The position numbers and the translations under genes were made by a program. Source: Polyangiaceae bacterium (GTDB taxonomy: Bacteria; Myxococcota_A; Polyangia; Polyangiales; Polyangiaceae). From it: DNA of 44,478 nucleotides. Where the stretch lies: positions 1-44,478 of the forward strand of contig JAFGBI010000463.1 in the NCBI GenBank assembly GCA_016933275.1. The letters run 5' to 3'. Shown in pieces: positions 6,999 through 16,098 of the stretch; the stretch's first letter is position 1; each line of letters opens with the position of its first letter. The notes beneath the pieces were generated by a model that saw nothing but the letters and a program-made list of their open reading frames with translations, had not been told where the DNA came from and made no database searches.

Positions 6999-9900
6999 CT
7001 ACGGCGCGGGTCCTCGCTCAGGGCCGGAACGGGGATCGCCGGCATCACCCGTGGTCGCGCCAGCATCGCCCGTGGTCGCGCCGGCATCGCCGTCGGAGGC
7101 CGCGAGCAGGTAGCGAACCACGGGACGGCGGAGGAACAGGGCCGCGTGGTGGCGATCCTGGATCGCGGCGTGGACACTCCGCGCATGGGCGGCCGCACGT
7201 CGGTGCATCTCCCCAGCCTGTGGGGATTTGGCGTTGCGCAAGGCCTCGCAGCTGATACCCCGAGTCTCCAGACCGTACTCGGACCCCTGAATGGTCTCGA
7301 TGGCCCCCACCGCGGTGGTCGCGAGCAGGATGCCCGTGTGGTGCTCGCCGATGTCACAACGAGCGGCCGCCTCGATGGCCATGGCGTAGAAATGGTACGC
7401 GACGTAGGCCTGTGCCTCGGCGGCCTGGCGGGCGTCGAAGGCGTGCATGACGGCGGCGCTGGAGTCGCCGGATGCGCGCGCGACGAGGGCCCGCACGATC
7501 TTCTCGTGGACCGAGTCGTAGGCGCTGCCGCTGTTGGCGATCAAGACGCCCACGTCGCTCACGAAAGAGTCGGCGGCCGCGAGATCTCCTAGCTCGATCA
7601 GGACTTCCGCGGTCGCCAGCACGGTGTCCGCACGCGCGTCCTGGTCGCCGTATCGCTCGTGCGCCTCGCGCGCCCGCCGCAGGTAGGCGAGACCGCGCTG
7701 CGGGTCGCCGAGACGAGCATAGCACTGCCCGATCGTGCTCAGGGTCTTCGCGATCTGAAGACGACCACCGATGTCGAGGTCCATGCGAATCGCCTGGAGG
7801 GAGAGCGCGATTGCGTCCTCGAAGCGACCCAGAACGAACAGCGCCGAGGCGAGCGAGTTCTTCGCCGCCGCCTCGCTGCGTCGGGCACCGACCTGCTTGA
7901 ACACCGCGATCGCCTCGGCGTGGGCGTCGACCGCCTCGTGCACACGCCCGACCCGGCGCAGCAACGTGCCGCGAGTGCGCAAGACATCCGCCCGGAGACG
8001 CGGCGGGACGTCGTGACGAGCTGCCGTCCCGAGCGCCCGGTCACACGCCGCCAGGGCGCCCTGCATGTCGCCGAGATCGCGGAGCAGCTCAGCCATCTGG
8101 CTCTGCGCCTGGATCTCGACACCGTGTGAGCCCGCCTGCCGCGCAACTCGCTCGGCGAGCTGCGTCGAGGTGAGACCTCGCGCCAGGTAGCCCTGGTCCT
8201 GCTCGAGGCGGGCCGTGCGGGCCAGCGCCCGGGCAACCCACAAGGGGTTCTTGCTCTGACGGGCCAGGCGCCGAAGGGCAACGAGATGACGGCGGCGTTC
8301 CCGCCCGCGGCCCTGGACGCGCGCGATCTGCTCCAACGCCTCGTGGACCTCCATTCGGCGCGAGTCATCGTCCACGAGCATCCGCAGCGCCCGCTTGAAA
8401 TAGCGGGTGGCGAGGTCAGTCTGATAGCTGTTGCGCGCGGTCGTCGCCGCCTCAAGATAGTGAGCGGCCGCCTCCGAGCGGGCGTTCCCTCGCGCCAGGT
8501 GGCGAGCCACGATCGCCGCCGACAGGCCCCGCGCCAACGGGGTATGGGCGAGGTGCTCGCCTAGGCGACGATGCATGTCGATCCTGACCTCCCGTTCCAG
8601 TCCGAGGTAGGCGACGTCCCGGGCCAACGGGTGACGCACGTCAACGAGGTCGTTGCGGAGATCGCACAGGCCGCGAGCGCAGAGACGAACAATCGCGTCC
8701 TCGGCGTCAACTCCTCCCAACGCTATGAGGTCACGTTCCGCCATGGGTCCGCCCGCGACGGCCAGCCAATCGATCGTCGTGCGCTCCTCGAGGGGTAGCT
8801 CGTTGAGTCGGTCGGCGATCAGCTGTTCCAGCGTCGACGGGAGTGGCTCGGCCGCGTCACCCCGATCCACGCGAATCAGCTGCTGCGACCCGTCCGGCAG
8901 TTCCCCGAGCTCCAGGGTCCCGCGCTCGAGCAACGCGTCGACCATCTCGATGAGAAAGAACGGATTGCCGGCGGCGCGGGGCAACAGGTCGGCGCACACC
9001 TGGGCCACGCCGGTCGCGCCAAGGCGGTTCTCGAGCAGACGCAGCTGGTTCTCGGCGCTGAGCCCCTTCAGCTCGACGCGCACCGTACCTTCTAGAATCG
9101 ACGTGATCCGCTCGTCCGGGCGCGTGACCAGCAACACCAGGACTGGCAGCGCGTCCCGCCAACGCACGAGCTCGGCCGTAAGCTCCACCGAGGGTCGATC
9201 GCACCAACTCATTCCGTCCACCACGATCACGACGGGATGCTCGGTGGCGGCGCGCGCCAGAATCCGCCGTACCCCGGAGGTGATGAGGCGCCGGTTGTGG
9301 GCCAGGTCCGTCTCATCCGCGGCTGGCGGGACGCAGCCGGTAGCGACGTCGGCGAGGCGCGCGATGATGCTCTCGCCGTGCCGCCCGGGCGCCAGATCGC
9401 CGAGCGCGCCGGCGATCTCCCGCTCCACGACCTCAGTCGCGAGATCGGCGGTCACTCCGGTGAGGGCGCGCACCCAGGCCCCCACGGCCGCGTACGGGAG
9501 CTCGGTCTGCGCCGGCGAGCACTCGGCGTGCACGATGAGCACGTCGCTCGGCAACTCGGCGAGGAACGCGGTGACGAGCGCGGTCTTGCCGATACCCATC
9601 TCGCCGAAGACGACGCGACAGACGATCTGGATGCGATCGCTCTGGCTGGTAGCCTGGTGGAATGCCGCGTGCAGCTCGGCGAACTCCGCGTCGCGACCGA
9701 CCAGGTCCCCCTTCGCCTGCTCCGCCGCCCGCGCCTTCTCCTCGCGGGTGAGGGGCCGGACGAGCGCATGCACCTTCAGTGTCCGCGGCAGCCTCCGTTG
9801 CACCGGGTCATCGACCTGGAGCGCCGGGGCTTCTCCCCACACGAAATCGCGACGGACGAGGCGATAGAGGCCTCCGGCAGCCCAGGTGGTCCCGGTCGGC

Positions 9901-11444
9901 GCGGCCTTGCCCAGGCGCTCCGCGAGGTACCCCGCGGGCTCTTGGAGCTGATGCTCGATGAGGTGGCCCGCCTTGTCGCGCACTCCGGACGCGATGCCAC
10001 GGACGACGCCAATGCTCGCGTGGAGCTTCACGGGCAGATCGTCGCAAGCGCCTTGCACGGCCTCGTGCACGTCGATGGCGAGCCGAGCCGCCTCGATAGC
10101 GGCCCGGGCGGGGTTCTCCAGCAACCCTACCGTCGCTCGCGCGCTGGTGGGCAGCGATAGGATCTCGTCAGCGGCGACGTCCCAAGACCATTTCGCCCCC
10201 CGCTTGAAAGCGACTTCGTCGAGGACGCCGCGAAGGGACTCGGCGAATTGCTCGGCGATCGAGGGTCCCATCGCGCGCACCAGCGCGTCGAAGCCGTGGA
10301 TGGCGATGCGGATGACCGCGACGTGCCGCACCTCACGCCCGGCGCGGCTACGAGGCGGCCGCCTGGGTGTCACGATTCCGCCCGTCGAATCCTCCCGCCA
10401 GGCACCCGAGCCAGAACTCTGGTCGCCCGTGCTCGCAGGCGGCACGGTAGACTCGACTCGCCGTTCCTCGAACGGACCCTCCGGCACGGGCCCTGCTGGC
10501 ACCGAGTTGCGATCGACGAGTTGAGCGATCACCGCTTCGAGCACGTGGGCATCGACGATCTGTTGACGTTGGAAGAGCGCGCGGGTGAGGGCCGAGGTGA
10601 ATTCGCGCGCGGAAGCGAAGCGTTCCTCGATCTCCTTCGCCAGTGCGCGCATGGTGATCGCCTCGAGGTCCGGGGGAACCTCCCGAGCGTAGGTGCTCGG
10701 GGGCTCGACCTGGCCGGACCGGACGGCCTCGAGGAGGGCAGCGCCTTCGTCCGCTCCGTGCAGGAGGCGTCCGGTGAGCAGTTCGTGGAGGACCACCCCA
10801 AGCGAATAGACGTCGGTGCGCCGATCCGCACGCTCGCCGCGAGCTTGTTCGGGGGACATATAGCCCGTCTTGCCCTTCAGCGTTCCTGGCTCCTCCCGAA
10901 ACAGGTTGGCGCTGGCGATGCCGAAGTCGGCGATCTTCACAGCCCCGTCGAAGCTCAGCAGTATGTTCTGTGGCGAGACGTCGCGGTGGACGATGTCGAG
11001 CGGGTCACCGCCCTCGTCTCGCCGCTCGTGGGCGTAGTGGAGACCTTTGGCCACCTCGCCCACGATGTAGGCCGCCACGTACGGGGGCAGGCGCATGTTC
11101 TTGGCCTGCGCCGCGCGGATCAGCCGACGGAGGTCGGGGCCCTCCACGTATTCCATGCTGAGCAGCTGCCCCTCCTCCCCGTAGTCCTGAAACTCGTAAA
11201 CCTGGACGATGTTCGGGTGATTGAGGCGAGTTGCGAGCTGCGCCTCCTCGGCAAACATCGCCCGAAAACGCCGCGAGGCGCCAAACTGCGGGAGGATGCG
11301 CTTCAGGACGAGCAGCTTGAAGGTCCCCTCTGCACCGCGCTTCTTGGCGAGGAACACCTCCGCCATCCCTCCGACACCCAGGCGCCGCACCACCTCGAAA
11401 TCGGCGAGGCGGGCGGGGACGGGACGCTTGGGTGGGTCCGACAT
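6999..11444 (-). CDS. Ser/Thr protein kinase - pseudo-cyclase - AAA ATPase - TPR regulatory protein
   Basis: A 1481-residue cytoplasmic signalling protein. Residues about 16-290 form a eukaryote-like kinase with glycine loop GVGGMAEV (23-30), Lys48, HRDVSPQN (153-160) and DFG (173-175), so it should be catalytically active. Residues about 374-560 resemble a class III nucleotide cyclase, but the first metal-binding Asp is replaced (RIAIHGF instead of FADIxGF), pointing to a sensor or scaffold role. An AAA-type ATPase follows, with Walker A GEMGIGKT (614-621) and Walker B VVIVVDG (about 738-744), and then long TPR-like helices. This resembles the kinase/cyclase/ATPase/TPR regulators common in myxobacteria. 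The C-terminus has a short GDAGATT tandem repeat. Signal and targets are unknown. Confidence 0.9.
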   Translation of the reverse strand: MSDPPKRPVPARLADFEVVRRLGVGGMAEVFLAKKRGAEGTFKLLVLKRILPQFGASRRFRAMFAEEAQLATRLNHPNIVQVYEFQDYGEEGQLLSMEYVEGPDLRRLIRAAQAKNMRLPPYVAAYIVGEVAKGLHYAHERRDEGGDPLDIVHRDVSPQNILLSFDGAVKIADFGIASANLFREEPGTLKGKTGYMSPEQARGERADRRTDVYSLGVVLHELLTGRLLHGADEGAALLEAVRSGQVEPPSTYAREVPPDLEAITMRALAKEIEERFASAREFTSALTRALFQRQQIVDAHVLEAVIAQLVDRNSVPAGPVPEGPFEERRVESTVPPASTGDQSSGSGAWREDSTGGIVTPRRPPRSRAGREVRHVAVIRIAIHGFDALVRAMGPSIAEQFAESLRGVLDEVAFKRGAKWSWDVAADEILSLPTSARATVGLLENPARAAIEAARLAIDVHEAVQGACDDLPVKLHASIGVVRGIASGVRDKAGHLIEHQLQEPAGYLAERLGKAAPTGTTWAAGGLYRLVRRDFVWGEAPALQVDDPVQRRLPRTLKVHALVRPLTREEKARAAEQAKGDLVGRDAEFAELHAAFHQATSQSDRIQIVCRVVFGEMGIGKTALVTAFLAELPSDVLIVHAECSPAQTELPYAAVGAWVRALTGVTADLATEVVEREIAGALGDLAPGRHGESIIARLADVATGCVPPAADETDLAHNRRLITSGVRRILARAATEHPVVIVVDGMSWCDRPSVELTAELVRWRDALPVLVLLVTRPDERITSILEGTVRVELKGLSAENQLRLLENRLGATGVAQVCADLLPRAAGNPFFLIEMVDALLERGTLELGELPDGSQQLIRVDRGDAAEPLPSTLEQLIADRLNELPLEERTTIDWLAVAGGPMAERDLIALGGVDAEDAIVRLCARGLCDLRNDLVDVRHPLARDVAYLGLEREVRIDMHRRLGEHLAHTPLARGLSAAIVARHLARGNARSEAAAHYLEAATTARNSYQTDLATRYFKRALRMLVDDDSRRMEVHEALEQIARVQGRGRERRRHLVALRRLARQSKNPLWVARALARTARLEQDQGYLARGLTSTQLAERVARQAGSHGVEIQAQSQMAELLRDLGDMQGALAACDRALGTAARHDVPPRLRADVLRTRGTLLRRVGRVHEAVDAHAEAIAVFKQVGARRSEAAAKNSLASALFVLGRFEDAIALSLQAIRMDLDIGGRLQIAKTLSTIGQCYARLGDPQRGLAYLRRAREAHERYGDQDARADTVLATAEVLIELGDLAAADSFVSDVGVLIANSGSAYDSVHEKIVRALVARASGDSSAAVMHAFDARQAAEAQAYVAYHFYAMAIEAAARCDIGEHHTGILLATTAVGAIETIQGSEYGLETRGISCEALRNAKSPQAGEMHRRAAAHARSVHAAIQDRHHAALFLRRPVVRYLLAASDGDAGATTGDAGATTGDAGDPRSGPERGPAP

Positions 11445-11533
11445 CGGTGGGACAGGAGTTTACCAGGCCCGCCGCAAACGGGGACGGCAGTCGGTTCGTG
11501 CGCAGGCCGACGGCGCGTGTATGCTGGACCCCG

Positions 11534-13744
11534 ATGCCCCGCGCTGCGACCATTTTTGTCGTCCTGTCTGGCCTCCTTCTGGGCGCCTGCCGCGCAGGAC
11601 AAGGCGCGGGGCCTCGCGAACCCAAGCCCGCGCCCGTATTGGGGCCCGTCGTGGCGGTCCCCGTGGCCCCGGGAGCCTTCGCGACGCGTGCGCACGAGAT
11701 CCTTTTGCACGGGGAAGCGACGACGGAACGTCGGAACCGACTGGCTGGGGTGGTGGCGGCGCAGCTCAGCCGCGCAGAAGCGCGGTTCGCTGCGGGAAAC
11801 GTCGAGGATGGGATGCGTGCGGTCGAGGGGGCTTTTCTCATGGTGCGGGCGCTGGACGACGATCCAGCGCTCTACGCGGCCCATTCGTCGGCGCTGATGC
11901 TAGCGGCGGACGCGTGCGCACGCGGGGGAAGCGAAGGCCGAGCTCTCGCGCTGTACGAACGCCTCGACGGACTGCTGCCGACGGGACCTGCCCAAACCGA
12001 TGTTCGCGGACACCTCGATGCCTTGGCGCGGTGGCGCGAGTTCGGTCGCTCGGAGAACGCGGTGGCCGCCGCCAGCTTCGATCAGCGCCTCTGGAGCAGC
12101 CGGGCGGTGTTCGATCCGTCGAACGGGACGTTGCGCTCTGCGCAGCAGGCGACCATCGATTGGGTGACGCTCGCCCTCGACGTCGACCCTTCGTCACTCG
12201 ATCTCGAAGACCCCAAGCAACGCGCGACGGCGCTCGATGCCTATGCGGCCCTCCAGGGGGGAAGCAGCGTCATCGTCGCAATCCACCTCCGTCACGGCGA
12301 TGCGACGGGGGCGCTCGATGCACTCGGCAAGGGGGCCTTCGCTGAAATCGCGCCCCCTGCGTTGGTAGCGCGAGTGCAGGCGGCGAGCGCCGGGGACGCG
12401 AAGGCCTGGTCCGATCTCTACGGCCTGTTCGCCGCGGCCGCCGAGGCACCGGGCAACGGGCTGCCGGTCGGCCAGGAAGTGGTTCGGGCTGCCGCCTGGG
12501 GCGCCGCGGTCGAGCTCTTTCGTGCGCGACCCGACGCGACGCCAGGAACGCTCCCGCTCGCGGGTCTGCTCCCCAGCTACGGGATGAGCGAGGTGATGCC
12601 GCTCGTGCTGGCCGATGGGCTCGGACCGGAAGCGAGGGAGGAGGAAGTGGGCCCAGCACTCGCGCTCCTGCTGGGCGCCATGGCGACCGAGAGCGCAGCG
12701 GGACGGATCGAGGTGGCCCGCGCGACCTTCGAGGCGGCGCGACCGATCCTGACGCTCGCCGAGCGGGCCGCCGGGCGTGGCGAGGTGAGGCCGAACCCCG
12801 CGCGGGTGCACTACGCCATGGCGGCCCTGGAGATTCGCCACGCCGAAGTAGCGCGGGCGCGTCCGCATCTGATCGACACCCTCAGGATCGCCCCGTATCA
12901 GTACGACGCCCTCACCCTCCTGGCGGCGGTCGAACGCCAACGCCGAGACGACCGCTCGGCACTCGACGCACTCGAGCGAGCGGCACGCATCGCCGCAAAG
13001 AGCGGTGGTGAGCTCGCCAGTGTCGAGACCCTCCTCACGACCTACGAGATCCATCGGGACATCGGGGCGCCGCGGAGCGGCGAGCCCATGCTGCGGGCTG
13101 GGCTCAATGCCTCCCTCACGGCGCGGGAGACAGCACGCTCGAGCCGCGAGCTCGCACGCGCGGAGCGTCTGCTCGCACGCGCGCTCGAGCACTACGCCGC
13201 GGCGGAGGCCGCCCAGGACGCCACCCTGCGTGCGCTCGATGCCGCTCGGTCCGACCTCGACGAGCTGTCGGCAACGCTGATCGACGGTATGCGGCGTGCG
13301 TTGACGCTGGGGCTCGTCCCCTTCGGCCGGGAACTCGCCCGCGAAGCCATCGCGGACGATCTGGATGACGAGGATCTCGTGTACATCGCGCTCTGGCTGC
13401 GACTCCTCGAAGGAAGGGGCGGGGTGGGGGCGGACGGCACGGCTGCCGAGGCGCTCGCCAAGGTCGATGCACGGGACGGCTGGGTCGCTCGGCTGCGAGA
13501 CTGGGCAACCGGCGGCATCGACGATGCGGCTCTGGTCGAGGCCGCTCGGTCAGCCGCGGAGCAGGCAGAGGCCCGATTCTACACAACCATGGCACGGCCC
13601 GGCACGCCCGACGCTGCAAGTCTGAGGTCGGTGGCCGAGAGCCCGGCTATTGGGTTGGTGGAGGTGATGATCGCGCGCGATCTGCTCGCTTCTCTCCAGT
13701 CCACGGAACGGCTCTCGCTGCCCGCAAACCTTGTGCTTCCCTGA
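11534..13744 (+). CDS. Large predicted lipoprotein with helical (TPR-like) repeats
   Basis: A 736-residue protein starting at the ATG at 11534, which gives a lipoprotein signal peptide with lipobox LLGAC (cysteine near residue 19). The mature part is almost entirely Ala-, Arg- and Leu-rich helix, with stretches such as ARVHYAMAALEIRHAEVARA that look like TPR hairpins. I see no catalytic motif. It is divergently transcribed from the giant kinase gene with only 89 bp between start codons, so the two may share a control region. Likely a membrane-anchored scaffold facing the periplasm; the precise role is unknown. Confidence 0.75.
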   Translation: MPRAATIFVVLSGLLLGACRAGQGAGPREPKPAPVLGPVVAVPVAPGAFATRAHEILLHGEATTERRNRLAGVVAAQLSRAEARFAAGNVEDGMRAVEGAFLMVRALDDDPALYAAHSSALMLAADACARGGSEGRALALYERLDGLLPTGPAQTDVRGHLDALARWREFGRSENAVAAASFDQRLWSSRAVFDPSNGTLRSAQQATIDWVTLALDVDPSSLDLEDPKQRATALDAYAALQGGSSVIVAIHLRHGDATGALDALGKGAFAEIAPPALVARVQAASAGDAKAWSDLYGLFAAAAEAPGNGLPVGQEVVRAAAWGAAVELFRARPDATPGTLPLAGLLPSYGMSEVMPLVLADGLGPEAREEEVGPALALLLGAMATESAAGRIEVARATFEAARPILTLAERAAGRGEVRPNPARVHYAMAALEIRHAEVARARPHLIDTLRIAPYQYDALTLLAAVERQRRDDRSALDALERAARIAAKSGGELASVETLLTTYEIHRDIGAPRSGEPMLRAGLNASLTARETARSSRELARAERLLARALEHYAAAEAAQDATLRALDAARSDLDELSATLIDGMRRALTLGLVPFGRELAREAIADDLDDEDLVYIALWLRLLEGRGGVGADGTAAEALAKVDARDGWVARLRDWATGGIDDAALVEAARSAAEQAEARFYTTMARPGTPDAASLRSVAESPAIGLVEVMIARDLLASLQSTERLSLPANLVLP

Positions 13745-13903
13745 TCGATCGGGGGGCGTCACGGCCTTTGCCCAACGTCCAAAGGTCCCACCACGGCTTC
13801 GAGTCCCACGAGCCGGTCCCTCGGCCCGCCTCGACACCTTGGGGCGCCGGACCAGCAATGGGGCGGTTGGTGCGACGAACCAACGACCCAAGCCGGCCTG
13901 GCC

Positions 13904-13944
13904 GAAGCCGAGCAGGCCATCAGCAGGCAGCGGTCAGCGGTCAG
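13904..13944 (+). repeat. Two-unit CGGTCAG heptamer repeat with shared flank
   Basis: Two exact CGGTCAG units (13931-13944) preceded by CGAAGCCG and CAGGCCATC. The same flank and heptamer occur at 26095-26172, where there are five units, so both loci probably derive from one dispersed repeat. Confidence 0.6.
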
Positions 13945-13994
13945 GCAAGACGCAGAGGAGCTGACCGCCCACGCCCGATGGCTGAGTGCAACGA

Positions 13995-14120
13995 AGGCTC
14001 CGCGAGATCTCCCCCAGATTGGGTGGGAGTCGCGCCGCCAAGATCCTCGAGTTCATCCTGCAATGGAACGTAGAAGCTCATCCATTCCGCTGGTCAAAGC
14101 GCTCCTTCGACAAGGTCCCG
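13995..14120 (+). pseudogene. Remnant resembling the C-terminus of an IS630-family transposase
   Basis: Reading from about 13995 in the frame of position 13986, the translation contains AAKILEFILQWNVEAHPFRW, which fits the C-terminal end of IS630-family (DDE) transposases, where an 'I..FI..(Y/W)N..A.PF.W' pattern closes the protein. Nothing resembling the catalytic DDE core is present upstream, so this is a decayed end fragment. It lies about 100 bp from repeat copy C, which has IS630-like features. The identification rests on recognising this pattern and was not confirmed by a search. Confidence 0.45.
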
Positions 14121-14223
14121 GCGAAGGTCGACGCGCAACTGGCGATCGCCGCACAGCGGTTCTGGAGCTCGGGCTCCTGGCACCGGGTCGTGCCAGCGGG
14201 CTCGGGCTCGACCTGAGCGGGTA

Positions 14224-14383
14224 CCAGAGCAACGATCAGGTTGCCGACAGCAACGGCAGCGCTGGAAACGCGTCCGTGCGAGGCGAGGACACGTTTCCAG
14301 CGCTGCCTCTGGAGAGGTCTGCTACCGGTTCGGTGCTCTAGGTTGTTGATTGGACGCAGCAACCAACCTGATTGCTGCTCTAG
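14224..14383 (+). repeat. CTAG-bounded interspersed repeat, copy C (best hairpin)
   Basis: A complete 160-bp copy. The left end is CCAGAGCAACGATCAGG (one change from CTAG). The internal hairpin has 21-bp arms (14255-14275 with 14287-14307) matching at 20 of 21 positions around loop GTGCGAGGCGA. An internal CTAG lies at 14338-14341 and the terminal CTAG at 14380-14383. It ends 17 bp from the stop of the PilZ gene on the opposite strand. Confidence 0.92.
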
Positions 14384-14400
14384 CTTGCGGGGTGGTGTAC

Positions 14401-14805
14401 TCAGGCGTGGGGGGGACGTCCGAGCAGCTTGGTGGCGAGGTGCTCGCCGAGCTCTCGGGTGAGGAGTTGCTCGACCACGGCCTCCTTCTCTCGTCGCTCC
14501 TCGTCGTTCTGGTACACGAACTCGATGCCCATCCCCGCCGGGTTGGCGCGACTCGCCTCCTCGGGAAGAACGGTCCACATCACCTTCCCACTCAGCCGCA
14601 TTGGCTCCGCGAGCGTGGGAACGCCGAGAGCGAAGACGAATTCCGTTCCCACGGGGAGGGGTCGATCGGTGGCGATGAAGGTCCCACCCCGAGAGATGTT
14701 CTTGGTGTAGTCGGCGAAGAAGGTGTTGAGCCGACGGTACTCGACCTTCAGCTCGATGGGGGCCCGGGCATGCGTCCGGCGTTCGTCGGGGTCACCGCCC
14801 TTCAT
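14401..14805 (-). CDS. PilZ-domain protein
   Basis: PilZ domains bind cyclic di-GMP. This protein of about 134 residues has the two expected motifs, RRTHAR (RxxxR) and NISRGG (D/NxSxxG), followed by the beta-barrel ending in GMGIEFVYQ and a helical tail. It looks like the stand-alone PilZ family abundant in myxobacteria. The start is uncertain: the ATG at 14805 gives the compact domain, while an ATG at 14850 adds 15 residues. The gene is alone on its strand, with the dnaJ-like gene divergent and repeat copy C just downstream, where its hairpin could stop transcription. No cyclic di-GMP enzyme is nearby. Confidence 0.85.
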   Translation of the reverse strand: MKGGDPDERRTHARAPIELKVEYRRLNTFFADYTKNISRGGTFIATDRPLPVGTEFVFALGVPTLAEPMRLSGKVMWTVLPEEASRANPAGMGIEFVYQNDEERREKEAVVEQLLTRELGEHLATKLLGRPPHA

Positions 14806-14906
14806 CCTCGGAACGATACCGATCCTGGGCGGCTCCAGCCAACCCCCCACCCCGACGACCCCAGTTCGGGCACGGTTCTCCCTGAGGAAATGGTAAGGCT
14901 AGGTCG

Positions 14907-16001
14907 GTGCGCAACCCCTACGAGGTCCTGGGCGTGGACCCCCGCGCGTCGGCGGAGGAGATCAAGAGTGCGTTCCGGCGTCTGGCCGCGCAGCATCACC
15001 CGGACAAAAACCCGGATGACGAAGCGAGTGCCGATCGATTCAAGGAGATCAACCTTGCCCACCAGATCCTGAGCGATCCCGACAAGCGAGCCGCCTTCGA
15101 CCGATGGGGAACGTCAGCCTTCTCCCCGGGGGGAGCCAGTCCACCGGGTCCCGGATTCGGGGATTTCTCGTCGGTCGAGGGGATGTTCGGGGACCTGCTG
15201 GACGCCCTGGGAATGCGGCCCACGGACCGGGGCAACGTGCGCCAGCGCTTGAGGCTCACCTTCGAGGAGGCGGCCCTCGGGTGTACTCGCGAGGTGTCCT
15301 ACCCGCGCACGGACCTCTGCAGCACCTGCGGCGGCGACGGTGCCGAGCCGGGAACCGTGAGCCAGACCTGCCCGACCTGCCATGGTCGTGGTCGCCTCCG
15401 CGTGCCGCAAGGGATTCTTCCCCTCCCCCTGGAGCGAACCTGCACCCGCTGCCACGCCACTGGCCGCATTTCTCGGCGCCCCTGTCGAGCCTGTCATGGG
15501 CGTGGCATCGCCCAGGCCCAGCACCGTCTGGCCGTCACCATTCCTGCGGGCATCGAAGACGGATCGAGCCGGGTCGTCGATGGAGCGGGCAGCCGTCCCC
15601 GGCGTGATCGATCACCGGGCAATCTCGAGGTGGTGGTGGAGGTTGCGGCCCACCCGTTCTTCCGTCGATCGGGTGATGATCTGACCTGTCGGGTGCCCAT
15701 CTCGTTTGTCCAGGCGGCGCTTGGAAGCGAGGTCGAGGTCCCGACGCTCGAAGGAAAGGCGAAGCTTCGCGTTCCACCGGGGACTCAACCCGGGAACGTG
15801 CTGCGCCTCCGGGGCAAGGGGGTGCCCCGCCGAAGCCGCATGGGACGTGGCGATCAGCTCATCGAGGTCCAAGTGGAGGTGCCGAGCGGCCTGACCGACC
15901 GAGCTCGTGAGCTCATCCAGCAGCTCGGCGACGAGCTCGGCGACGAGCTCCTGCCTGAACGCAAGGGGTTCCTCGACCGGGTGAAGGCCTGGCTTGGGTG
16001 A
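14907..16001 (+). CDS. dnaJ: DnaJ-family co-chaperone (class A, zinc-finger type)
   Basis: DnaJ proteins stimulate DnaK and deliver unfolded clients. The 364-residue protein has an N-terminal J domain with the HPD motif (QHHPDKNP), a very short Gly/Phe-like linker, a zinc-binding region with all four CxxCxGxG-type repeats (CSTCGGDG, CPTCHGRG, CTRCHATG, CRACHGRG) and C-terminal substrate-binding domains. The start is a GTG at 14907. No dnaK or grpE is adjacent, so this may be a second, separately regulated DnaJ. The downstream proC gene starts 97 bp after the stop. Confidence 0.93.
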   Translation: MRNPYEVLGVDPRASAEEIKSAFRRLAAQHHPDKNPDDEASADRFKEINLAHQILSDPDKRAAFDRWGTSAFSPGGASPPGPGFGDFSSVEGMFGDLLDALGMRPTDRGNVRQRLRLTFEEAALGCTREVSYPRTDLCSTCGGDGAEPGTVSQTCPTCHGRGRLRVPQGILPLPLERTCTRCHATGRISRRPCRACHGRGIAQAQHRLAVTIPAGIEDGSSRVVDGAGSRPRRDRSPGNLEVVVEVAAHPFFRRSGDDLTCRVPISFVQAALGSEVEVPTLEGKAKLRVPPGTQPGNVLRLRGKGVPRRSRMGRGDQLIEVQVEVPSGLTDRARELIQQLGDELGDELLPERKGFLDRVKAWLG

Positions 16002-16098
16002 GGAGCCCACGGCAGCGGGCGTTGTGGTATTTCGCCGTAGCGGGTTGGTCCCGCTGGCGGGAGGGACGCGACCGTCATGTCCGGAAGGAGAGAGCAGG

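Noticed and set aside
10248..11897. 549-residue plus-strand open frame opposite the kinase
   Set aside because: Antisense shadow of the kinase domain, with no recognisable motif.
13770..13815. tRNA-like T-arm (CTTCGAGTCC)
   Set aside because: The flanking bases do not pair to form a T-stem, and no acceptor, D or anticodon arm can be built around it.
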